From Collinsella sp. (GTDB lineage Bacteria; Actinomycetota; Coriobacteriia; Coriobacteriales; Coriobacteriaceae), in assembly GCA_019425005.1 (NCBI GenBank), contig JAHYYK010000069.1, positions 1-5,357 of the forward strand: a stretch of DNA of 5,357 bases, in the 5' to 3' direction. The translations under genes were made by a program, and so were the position numbers. Positions within the stretch are counted from its first letter, which is position 1. The number at the start of each line of letters is the position of its first letter. The notes under the pieces are model-generated. The model did not search any database. It was not told where the DNA came from and saw nothing but the letters and a program-made list of their open reading frames with translations. Below are positions 1 to 4,916 of this stretch, piece by piece.

Positions 1-1
1 G

Positions 2-928
2 GGCGGGGTGGTTTGGCGGGTGTGGGTGGGGGGCGCCGTAGGCGTATGTTCATATCGCTTTATCGAGACGCCGTTTAGAAAGGGCGCCTTTGGGCGCACC
101 GTATCCGAGTTCCGCGACGGCACCACCACGCCCGCCAACTGGGTGCGCGCGCATATTCCCGTGTGCGCCACTTGCGGCATCGTGCTTGTTATCGCGCTGG
201 GCGGCCTGATCTTTGTGCCGGAGACCTCCGCACTGAGCGGTGAGGGCGCCGAAGTCCTCAACAAGGAAGCCAAAAACACCGCGCCAACGGACCAACAGGC
301 AGCCGACGACACCGACAAGGACAACGACGGCTTCCCCGATGGCTCCTACGACCTGTTGATGATCGGTGACTCCGTGTCGCTGCGCGCCGTCGATTCCTTC
401 GACGGCGTGTTCCCCCACAGTCACATCGATGCCGAAAAGGGCCGCCAGTTCGATGCGGGCCGCGCGACATTTGAGGGCTATCTCCAACAGAACCTTGCCG
501 GCAAGATCGTGGTCTTTGCACTGGGCACCAACGGCTTGGTAACCGACGACCAGATCGACGCCATCATGACCGATGCAGGAGATAAGCGTATTGTGGTGTT
601 TGTGAACACGCGCAGCCCGCAGCCGTGGGTTGGCTCTACCAACCAGGCCATCGCCAACGCTGCTACGCGCTACAAGAACGTGCGCGTTATCGACTGGTAC
701 GGATACAGTGCCAATCGCAACGACCTGTTCGATGGCGATGGCACGCACCTGTCGACCACTGGCGTGACTGAGTACCTCAACTTGATCCACGATGCAGTCA
801 AGAAGGACCTGCCCGTGCATCCCGAGGATCACGTCAACGATCCGCAGCCGGCGGCCGTCAAGTCTGCCACCGACGCGCTCGTCAATGCGCTCGCTCTCAA
901 GCCGCACAAGCTGGGCACCGACAAGTAA
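2..928 (+). CDS. C-terminal part of membrane acyltransferase with SGNH-hydrolase domain (OatA/OafA-like), 5' partial
   Basis: The frame is open to the left edge, so the gene starts upstream; the GTG at 8 is not a credible start. Residue numbers count that GTG as 1. Residues 14-24 (CSYRFIETPFR) match the end of the acyltransferase-3 membrane domain. A cationic stretch follows, then one membrane helix at about 50-71, then a polar linker at 72-112 leading into an SGNH domain at about 113-268. Its blocks are visible: GDSV with nucleophile S122, GTN with N175, and DGTH with D244 and H247. In this family the membrane part passes an acyl group across the membrane and the SGNH domain places it on a surface glycan, such as peptidoglycan (OatA) or O-antigen/exopolysaccharide. 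The exact acceptor cannot be read here. The linker carries a DxDxDGxxD calcium-loop-like motif. The gene ends in TAA with a hairpin 24 bases later. The family call is secure; the substrate is not. Confidence 0.88.
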   Translation, partial: GGVVWRVWVGGAVGVCSYRFIETPFRKGAFGRTVSEFRDGTTTPANWVRAHIPVCATCGIVLVIALGGLIFVPETSALSGEGAEVLNKEAKNTAPTDQQAADDTDKDNDGFPDGSYDLLMIGDSVSLRAVDSFDGVFPHSHIDAEKGRQFDAGRATFEGYLQQNLAGKIVVFALGTNGLVTDDQIDAIMTDAGDKRIVVFVNTRSPQPWVGSTNQAIANAATRYKNVRVIDWYGYSANRNDLFDGDGTHLSTTGVTEYLNLIHDAVKKDLPVHPEDHVNDPQPAAVKSATDALVNALALKPHKLGTDK

Positions 929-952
929 CCTGCAGCGCAAACTTCCCACATC

Positions 953-987
953 CGGAGGGGTGCCCGCCACGGCAGGCACCCCCTCCG
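953..987 (+). terminator. GC-rich hairpin after the acyltransferase gene
   Basis: The left arm CGGAGGGGTGCC (953-964) pairs with GGCACCCCCTCCG (975-987) with one bulged C; the loop is about 10 bases. It begins 24 bases after the stop codon, so transcript-end function is plausible. There is no T-run after it (GACAGTTAGG follows), so it is not a classical intrinsic terminator; it may be Rho-assisted or merely protect the 3' end. Confidence 0.5.
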
Positions 988-990
988 ACA

Positions 991-1036
991 GTTAGGGACG
1001 TTCCTTATGTGCCGGCACCCAGGGACACTCCTGACA
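991..1036. repeat. Possible dispersed REP-like sequence
   Basis: This patch holds AGGGAC twice (994-999 and 1021-1026), flanking a perfect 10-base palindrome GTGCCGGCAC (1009-1018). GGGACGTTC at 995-1003 recurs once more in the window at 4889-4897, also beside a gene's 3' end. The pattern resembles short intergenic repeats in many bacterial genomes, but two short matches in 5 kb are weak support. Confidence 0.3.
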
Positions 1037-1160
1037 CAGCCGAGGAACGCCCTCCTTGCGACCAAATTCTGGGCGCCTCGCCACCCCGAACGTTGTTTCC
1101 AAGCCCACACCCGCAGCAAACAACCCAAAATCACTCTTTTCGAGCCGGCTCAAAGGGGTC

Positions 1161-1225
1161 GTGGACAAAAAGGGGCAAATATGAGTACTGTTACCATTTT
1201 AGTAGCAGGCAAAACCACCCAAAAT
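1161..1225 (+). repeat. Inverted dispersed repeat, copy A
   Basis: The first 33 bases (1161-1193) match the reverse complement of 1358-1390 at 29 of 33 positions, including the shared blocks GTGGACAAAAA and AAATATGAGTACTGTT. Weaker ungapped agreement continues inward: TAGCA and then ACCA sit at identical offsets in both copies, and AAAAT is shifted by one. This indicates two diverged copies of the same roughly 60-65 base element rather than a chance palindrome. AGTACT, a six-base palindrome, lies in the best-conserved block. Confidence 0.7.
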
Positions 1226-1297
1226 GACGCCCCTGCGGTGGCGCGCGACCCTTCCAGTTGACCAGAATAGCCGACTTAGGACTTGGAGACCCGCTTT

Positions 1298-1327
1298 TAA
1301 TGAACAGATTCTTAGCTATGTTCATTA
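1298..1327. repeat. AT-rich hairpin between the two repeat copies
   Basis: TAATGAACA (1298-1306) and TGTTCATTA (1319-1327) form a perfect 9-base stem with a 12-base loop. On the plus strand it is followed by TTTTCTT, which makes it a weak terminator candidate; on the minus strand AAAAG follows the stem. It overlaps the inner end of repeat copy B, so it could be part of that element. The function is not known. Confidence 0.45.
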
Positions 1328-1390
1328 TTTTCTTGGTCGTAAATGCTATCGGCCAGGCAACAGTACTCATATTTGGCATTTTTTGTCCAC
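1326..1390 (-). repeat. Inverted dispersed repeat, copy B
   Basis: This is the minus-strand counterpart of copy A, best conserved in 1358-1390 (29 of 33 identities). The mismatches cluster at the GGGG/ATGC part near the middle of the block. No clear target-site duplication is seen beside either copy, so a composite mobile element with these as terminal inverted repeats is not demonstrated. The outer ends are 230 bases apart. It lies 30 bases beyond the NRAMP terminator, so it should not normally be transcribed from that operon. Confidence 0.7.
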
Positions 1391-1419
1391 TCGCATATTA
1401 CTAACCCCCTATAACAGGC

Positions 1420-1455
1420 AAAAAACAGGCCGCAGCCCATCGCTGCGGCCTGTTT
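1420..1455 (-). terminator. Strong intrinsic terminator of the NRAMP/MgtE-like operon
   Basis: AAACAGGCCGCAGC (1423-1436) pairs perfectly with GCTGCGGCCTGTTT (1442-1455): a 14-base stem with a 5-base loop. Read on the minus strand, the stem runs into six T residues (1425-1420). It starts 17 bases after the NRAMP stop codon. No T-run follows on the plus strand, so it acts in the minus direction only. Confidence 0.93.
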
Positions 1456-1472
1456 GGAGTCAAAAAGAGGCG

Positions 1473-2735
1473 CTAAGCGCTGTAACCCATCGCCTGCAGA
1501 ACAAACATGACGACCGTGAGCACCGTAATCACGCCGATAGTCGCCCAAGTGAGCACGTTCCACACGCGGCCGTTGCGGTTGGCACCCATAATGTGACGGT
1601 CGGCGGCGATAACCACCTGGAACACCAGAACCACGGGCAGTAGCACGCCATTGATGACCTGCGAGGTCATCATAATCTGGAACAGATCGACGCCGGGCAT
1701 AAGCACCAGCACGGCAGAGATACCGATGATGGCCGTAATGATGCCGCGATAGACCGGGGCCTCGTCCCAGCTGCGGTCGGCACCGCGCTCCCAGCCAAAT
1801 GCCTCGCAGATAGCGCTCGACGTAACGCCCGGTAGCACGCAAGCAGCCAAGAAGCTCGCCGCGACCAGGCCCGAGGCAAACAGCACCGTGGACCACTGAC
1901 CCGCAATAGGCTCCAGCGCGCGGGCAGCATCGGCAGCATCGCTAATCTGAATACCCGCCGGGAACAGCACCGTACCGGTCGTGATGATAATAAAGCCCGC
2001 AATGATATCAGCAGCGATCGAGCCGCTCACGGTATCAATACGCTGCAGCACGATGTCGTCCTCGCCCGCATTCTTATCGACCACGTTATTCTGCGCCAAG
2101 AAAATCATCCACGGCGCGATGGTGGTACCGATCGTTGCGACCACGAGCGACACGTAGCTGGGGTCATTTTGAATGTTAGGCACGACCAGGTCGACCGCGA
2201 CCTCACCCCAGTTGGGGCCAGCCATAAACGCGGCGACAATATAGGTCACGAAGACGCAGCTTACCAACAGCAGAATCTTCTCGATGCGCTGGAAACTACC
2301 CGACATGGTAAGCATCCACACCAGCAGCGCCACCAACGGCACCGAGATGCTCGCCGGCACGCCAAAGAGAGCAAGGCCGCTGGCGATGCCCGCAAACTCC
2401 GAAATGGTCACAGCCGTGTTGGCGATCAACAGCGCCGCCATAGCAAGTACACTCTTGCGCACGCCAAAGCGCTCGCGAATGAGCGATGCCAGGCCCTTGC
2501 CCGTGACGCAGCCGCAGCGCGCCGCGGTCTCCTGCGTCACGATGAGCAGCACAGTCATGACGGGAAGCATCCAGAGCATCTTATAGCCATAGCTGGCGCC
2601 CGCGCTGGAATACGTTGCAATGCCGCCGGCGTCATTGCCCGAAAGCGCCGCCAGCAGACCGGGACCCATAGCGCCAAAGATGGCCGCGATGGTCAACTTT
2701 TGCTTGGTGCCCGACTTTTGCTTGGTATTTTGCAC
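1473..2735 (-). CDS. NRAMP-family divalent metal transporter with magnesium-type (NRMT-like) binding-site residues
   Basis: The product is a 420-aa polytopic inner-membrane protein with about 11 hydrophobic helices and the NRAMP (SLC11) fold. Landmarks are GPG at 24-26, a TM1 metal-site motif DAGG at 35-38 where manganese/iron NRAMPs have DPGN, a TM3 glutamate (E113 in ISEFAG), and TM6 GTTIAPW at 203-209 where the usual form is GATVMPH. The softer-metal methionine is thus alanine (A207), the DPGN asparagine is glycine (G38), and the TM6 histidine is tryptophan (W209). From the literature on the Eggerthella lenta NRMT, replacements of this kind mark Mg2+ transporters that handle hydrated ions and are not proton-coupled. 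Automatic annotation would probably call this mntH, which I think is misleading. The start is GTG at 2735 because an AGGTGG SD lies 4 bases upstream; an earlier in-frame start at 2798 lies inside the preceding gene. It follows that gene by 8 bases, so co-translation is likely. The family is certain; the ion is inferred. Confidence 0.93.
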   Translation of the reverse strand: MQNTKQKSGTKQKLTIAAIFGAMGPGLLAALSGNDAGGIATYSSAGASYGYKMLWMLPVMTVLLIVTQETAARCGCVTGKGLASLIRERFGVRKSVLAMAALLIANTAVTISEFAGIASGLALFGVPASISVPLVALLVWMLTMSGSFQRIEKILLLVSCVFVTYIVAAFMAGPNWGEVAVDLVVPNIQNDPSYVSLVVATIGTTIAPWMIFLAQNNVVDKNAGEDDIVLQRIDTVSGSIAADIIAGFIIITTGTVLFPAGIQISDAADAARALEPIAGQWSTVLFASGLVAASFLAACVLPGVTSSAICEAFGWERGADRSWDEAPVYRGIITAIIGISAVLVLMPGVDLFQIMMTSQVINGVLLPVVLVFQVVIAADRHIMGANRNGRVWNVLTWATIGVITVLTVVMFVLQAMGYSA

Positions 2736-2739
2736 GCGA

Positions 2740-2745
2740 CCACCT
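2740..2745 (-). promoter_or_regulatory. Shine-Dalgarno of the NRAMP gene, overlapping the upstream stop codon
   Basis: AGGTGG on the minus strand lies 4 bases before the GTG start at 2735 and shares AG with the TAG stop of the upstream gene (2746-2744). The overlap implies translational coupling. It also decides the start: the longer in-frame version beginning at 2798 would sit within the previous coding sequence. Confidence 0.8.
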
Positions 2746-4588
2746 AACCCATGACCGACATGGTGAGCAGCACCGCAGCGACGCAGTACGCTACGCACGA
2801 GATCATGACGGCAATAACGTTCATGGCGGTGCCCGACGTGTTGAGGTCATGCTCGTCACGCCAGAACAGCACCATCAGGTAAATCACGGCGCTCATGTTG
2901 CCAATCAGACAGACGATGGCCGCGATGTTAAAGCACCCGGTAAAGAGTTGCTCCTCAAACATGGACGCATCGGGGAACGCAGCGGTGCGCACCAGCTGGG
3001 CGCACAGGTAGGTCACGAGTGACAGAATCAGGCCCATGCCCGTGCTCTGGAAGAAGAACCCCAGATACGGCTTGGGCTCATCGTCGTGACCGTCATACTC
3101 CAGGAAGTAGTTCTTGACGAACGACACCATGCGCGAGGCCGCCAGCAGCACGAGCGGCATGGCGCACATGGGGAACACCACCAGATGCGCGGAGCCGAGC
3201 GCCGTTCCCAGCACGGTCGCCATGATGCACGACGCGATGCCCCATACAACAACCCAGTACTGGCGATGCACGAACCAGCTGAGCACGTTCGTCGAGTCGT
3301 CCGACGCGCTATCGCTCGAGCCGACACCGGCGATCTGCAGGTCCTCCTGATGCTCCTCGGCAATAACGTCCATGGCGTCGTCGAAGGTTACGATACCCAG
3401 GATATGACGGTTCTCGTCGCAGACAGGGATGGCAACCAGGTCGTACTTGGTCATCTCGTCCGTTACGTCTTCCTGGTCCTCGTCGGGCGACACATAGACC
3501 AGGTCGCGATAGGCCAGCTGACCCAGCGTGGCGTCGCGGTCGGCTACGATCAGCGTGCGCAGCGAAAGCACGCCGGTCAGCATGCCGCTCGGATCCTCGG
3601 TATAGACGTAGTAGACGCTCTCGAAGTCCTCGTCGAGCTCGCGAATCGCCTCGATGGCGTCACCGACCGTTGCCGTGGCGGGCAGGGAGACAAACTCCGA
3701 AGTCATGATGCGGCCGGCGGTGTTGTCTTCATACCCTAGCAGGTTACGAATCGCCTTCTCCTCCTTGACGCCCATCAGGCGCAGGAGCTTCTCGGCCTTC
3801 TCGTAATCGAGCTCGTCGATCAGGTCGGCTGCATCGTCCGGGTCCATCATGGCCAGCATCGACGATGCGTCCGTATCGGACAGGCCCTCGAGCATCTCGG
3901 TCATAAGCTCGTCGTCATCGAACTCCGAGATGGCCTCGGCGGCCTGGGCAGTATCGAGCTGCGCAAACACCTGCGCACGTAGACGCGGGTCGAGCTGCTC
4001 GATAATGTCGGCGATGTCGGCAGGGTGCAGCTCGCCGAGCGTCTTGTGCGACACCGAGAGTTGAATGTTCTTGGTCGAGCGGTCGAGCAGGTCCATGTAG
4101 GACCAAGCGATGATATCCTCACTGAGCGGCTTGCCCAGGTGCTTCATAAAGCCTTCAACGATATGCTCGAGCGCGGGGCTGATGGCGCGTAGCAGACCGC
4201 GGGCACCGACCTCGGCGCCCAGCAGGCGCAGCTGGTTTTCGCCCGACATGGAAAACTTGATGTCGTTGACGCGCACGACCTTCATGCCCTGCGTGTCGAC
4301 AATCTGCTTGTTGAGCACGTCGCGGGCAAGCAAGAGTTCGGTCGGCTGCAGGTACGAAAAACGGATTTCGGTGGCCGACGTCTTAAGGTGTACACCCGTC
4401 TCGTCGATGCGGTCGACCCATTTGCGCCAGCTGATCATGAACGGCGTCTTGCCGGGACCACGGAACGCGAGCGACGTCACGTGCGGAAAAACTTCGCCGG
4501 TTGCAATGCCAAAATCGTTGACCACGCCGAGCTTTTCGCCGTCGACGTCCAAGACTGGCAATTTGAGCATCTCACTCAGATAATTCAA
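2744..4588 (-). CDS. MgtE-type Mg2+ sensor (PRC-PRC-MgtE_N-CBS-CBS) fused to a divergent five-helix membrane domain
   Basis: The product is 614 aa. Two PRC-barrel-like stretches come first (about 3-80, LPVLDVDGEKLGVV, and 83-180, VLNKQIVDTQGMKVVRV). The MgtE N-domain follows at about 181-285 (LHPADIADIIEQLD, then MMDPDDAADLIDEL), then two CBS domains at about 288-350 and 355-415. The acidic cytosolic region resembles the part of MgtE that binds Mg2+ and gates the channel. Five hydrophobic helices follow (about 444-464, 468-496, 508-536, 549-576, 586-611), the same number as MgtE. However, the TM2 signature GGNxGxQ is absent (LVLLAAS at the aligned place) and TM5 has valine (V594) where MgtE has its pore aspartate. 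The start is TTG at 4588: an in-frame TGA lies 15 bases upstream, no ATG or GTG precedes it in that interval, and GGGGAG lies 5 bases before it. An in-frame ATG at residue 7 would cut the PRC strand. It could be a divergent Mg2+ channel or a non-conducting regulator of the adjacent NRAMP protein. Confidence 0.9.
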   Translation of the reverse strand: MNYLSEMLKLPVLDVDGEKLGVVNDFGIATGEVFPHVTSLAFRGPGKTPFMISWRKWVDRIDETGVHLKTSATEIRFSYLQPTELLLARDVLNKQIVDTQGMKVVRVNDIKFSMSGENQLRLLGAEVGARGLLRAISPALEHIVEGFMKHLGKPLSEDIIAWSYMDLLDRSTKNIQLSVSHKTLGELHPADIADIIEQLDPRLRAQVFAQLDTAQAAEAISEFDDDELMTEMLEGLSDTDASSMLAMMDPDDAADLIDELDYEKAEKLLRLMGVKEEKAIRNLLGYEDNTAGRIMTSEFVSLPATATVGDAIEAIRELDEDFESVYYVYTEDPSGMLTGVLSLRTLIVADRDATLGQLAYRDLVYVSPDEDQEDVTDEMTKYDLVAIPVCDENRHILGIVTFDDAMDVIAEEHQEDLQIAGVGSSDSASDDSTNVLSWFVHRQYWVVVWGIASCIMATVLGTALGSAHLVVFPMCAMPLVLLAASRMVSFVKNYFLEYDGHDDEPKPYLGFFFQSTGMGLILSLVTYLCAQLVRTAAFPDASMFEEQLFTGCFNIAAIVCLIGNMSAVIYLMVLFWRDEHDLNTSGTAMNVIAVMISCVAYCVAAVLLTMSVMG

Positions 4589-4604
4589 TGGTGCTCCCCA
4601 TCAT
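4572..4604 (-). CDS. Possible 10-codon upstream ORF overlapping the sensor gene start
   Basis: ATG at 4604, preceded by GGAGG at 4613-4609 (4 bases away), opens a frame reading MMGSTIELSE and then TGA at 4574-4572. It overlaps the first codons of the sensor gene in another frame. Its SD is stronger than the GGGGAG serving the TTG start. Ribosomes ending here stop inside the start region of the main gene, which could permit coupling or reinitiation. The peptide has no known family, and chance cannot be excluded at this length. Confidence 0.35.
   Translation of the reverse strand: MMGSTIELSE
4594..4599 (-). promoter_or_regulatory. Shine-Dalgarno deciding the TTG start of the sensor gene
   Basis: GGGGAG on the minus strand lies 5 bases before the TTG at 4588. 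The homologous N-terminal strand (xYLSEMLKLPV) begins directly at this TTG, and an in-frame TGA upstream rules out a longer protein. A second, stronger SD (GGAGG, 4613-4609) is in phase with the short upstream ORF instead. Confidence 0.6.
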
Positions 4605-4611
4605 TATTCCT

Positions 4612-4640
4612 CCGGACGCGGCCGCGCGTGCGGCGTCCGG
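4612..4640 (-). promoter_or_regulatory. Hairpin abutting and partly covering the upstream SD
   Basis: CCGGACGC and GCGTCCGG (4633-4640 and 4612-4619) form a perfect 8-base stem enclosing a 13-base GC-rich loop that can itself pair GCGG with CCGC. On the minus-strand RNA the 3' arm ends in the first two G residues of GGAGG at 4613-4609. Folding would therefore hinder ribosome access; the structure is not followed by a T-run, so it is not an intrinsic terminator. Confidence 0.55.
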
Positions 4641-4694
4641 GGGCTTCTGGATATGTATACGCATGCGCGGGCGGCACGCCGCTCGACGCTTACA

Positions 4695-4781
4695 CCCCGT
4701 GCATGCGCAAAAAGCACCTGCATGGGGTCATCGACTGTATGGTCGAGGTTTGGATTTCACCTGTAACCTTTCTCTTGACCC
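4695..4781 (-). ncRNA. Candidate structured 5' leader (three-way junction with competing hairpin)
   Basis: On the minus strand GGGTCA (4781-4776) can pair with TGACCC (4730-4725), closing two arms: AGGTT/AACCT (4769-4765 with 4750-4746) with a 14-base loop, and TCGAC/GTCGA (4746-4742 with 4735-4731) with loop CATACA. The arms share only T4746. Next, CATGC/GCATG (4724-4720 with 4706-4702), extended by CCC/GGG, forms a hairpin that uses the same C residues (4727-4725) as the closing stem, so the two folds exclude each other in part. That is riboswitch-like. It does not match the M-box, yybP-ykoY, cobalamin, TPP or FMN consensus as I remember them. The ligand, if any, is unknown. Confidence 0.45.
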
Positions 4782-4796
4782 TCATTAACCGCAGTA

Positions 4797-4805
4797 ACTA
4801 TAGCA
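4797..4805 (-). promoter_or_regulatory. Possible extended -10 promoter of the sensor/transporter operon
   Basis: TGCTATAGT on the minus strand (4805-4797) fits an extended -10 element (TGnTATAnT). No good -35 is seen; the hexamer 17 bases upstream is ATGCCG. Transcription would start near 4790, just before the candidate leader structure, giving a leader of about 200 bases. Confidence 0.45.
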
Positions 4806-4832
4806 TCAGCATCGCCCTGCGGCATCGAATTT

Positions 4833-4854
4833 ATGCGCTGCACATTGCAGGCAT
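4833..4854. repeat. Imperfect palindrome upstream of the operon promoter
   Basis: ATGC-G-CTGCA, spacer CAT, TGCAG-GCAT: nine pairs with one bulged G at 4837. It lies about 28 bases upstream of the candidate -10 element on the minus strand, around or above the -35 region. It could be an operator or a 3'-end hairpin of the deacetylase transcript; no T-run follows. Confidence 0.4.
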
Positions 4855-4883
4855 ACCAAACGCTGACGTATCCGTGACATAGC

Positions 4884-4915
4884 CATTGGGGACGTTCTTA
4901 AACGACTACCCAATG
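4884..4915 (-). terminator. Two-step hairpin directly after the deacetylase stop codon
   Basis: CATTGGG (4884-4890) pairs with CCCAATG (4909-4915), and inside them CGTT (4893-4896) pairs with AACG (4901-4904) around a CTTA loop. It starts one base after the TAG stop (4919-4917) on the minus strand. There is no T-run, so Rho-independent termination is doubtful. The plus-strand GGGACGTTC inside it also occurs at 995-1003. Confidence 0.5.
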
Positions 4916-4916
4916 A

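Larger units (their letters stand above)
929..1472. other. Gene-free convergent intergenic region with repeats and terminators
   Basis: This 544-base stretch lies between the stop of the plus-strand acyltransferase and the stop of the minus-strand NRAMP gene. I find no convincing gene: open frames here lack an SD, have low-complexity composition and match no family I know. What is visible is a GC-rich hairpin (953-987), a repeat-like patch with a GTGCCGGCAC palindrome (1009-1018), another palindrome GAGCCGGCTC (1142-1151), two inverted copies of one repeat (1161-1225 and 1326-1390), an AT-rich hairpin (1298-1327) and the NRAMP terminator (1420-1455). The part from about 1190 to 1420 is AT-richer than the flanking genes. 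Confidence 0.75.

Noticed and set aside
50..979. 309-aa open frame antisense to the acyltransferase
   Set aside because: It is a high-GC shadow of a gene with clear SGNH motifs; no domain, and no SD-based start.
1009..1261. Two overlapping small plus-strand frames in the intergenic region
   Set aside because: No SD at their starts, proline/threonine-rich low-complexity translation, and they end in repeat copy A; no support as genes.
1161..1390. Complete insertion sequence or CRISPR array
   Set aside because: Only two copies, in opposite orientation, with no transposase, no regular spacers and no target duplication.
1224..1643. 139-aa plus-strand open frame entering the NRAMP gene from the intergenic region
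   Set aside because: It crosses the repeats and the NRAMP terminator and runs antisense into a well-supported gene; composition is not protein-like.
2736..2798. Longer N-terminus for the NRAMP protein starting at 2798
   Set aside because: It would overlap the upstream gene by 55 bases and add non-homologous residues; the GTG at 2735 has a good SD.
3086..3739. 217-aa plus-strand open frame opposite the CBS/membrane part of the sensor gene
   Set aside because: Histidine/arginine-rich translation typical of an antisense shadow of a GC-rich gene.
4661..4708. GCATGCGC repeated at 4661 and 4701
   Set aside because: Two copies of a GC-rich, largely palindromic word exactly 40 bases apart; the second is already explained as an arm of the leader hairpin, and there is no further pattern.
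4695..4790. Known M-box (ykoK) magnesium riboswitch
   Set aside because: The conserved M-box core words as I remember them are not present; only the genomic position fits.
4588..4916. tRNA or rRNA gene in the long leader region
   Set aside because: No cloverleaf with a T-arm, no CCA end and no rRNA-like core sequence found on either strand.
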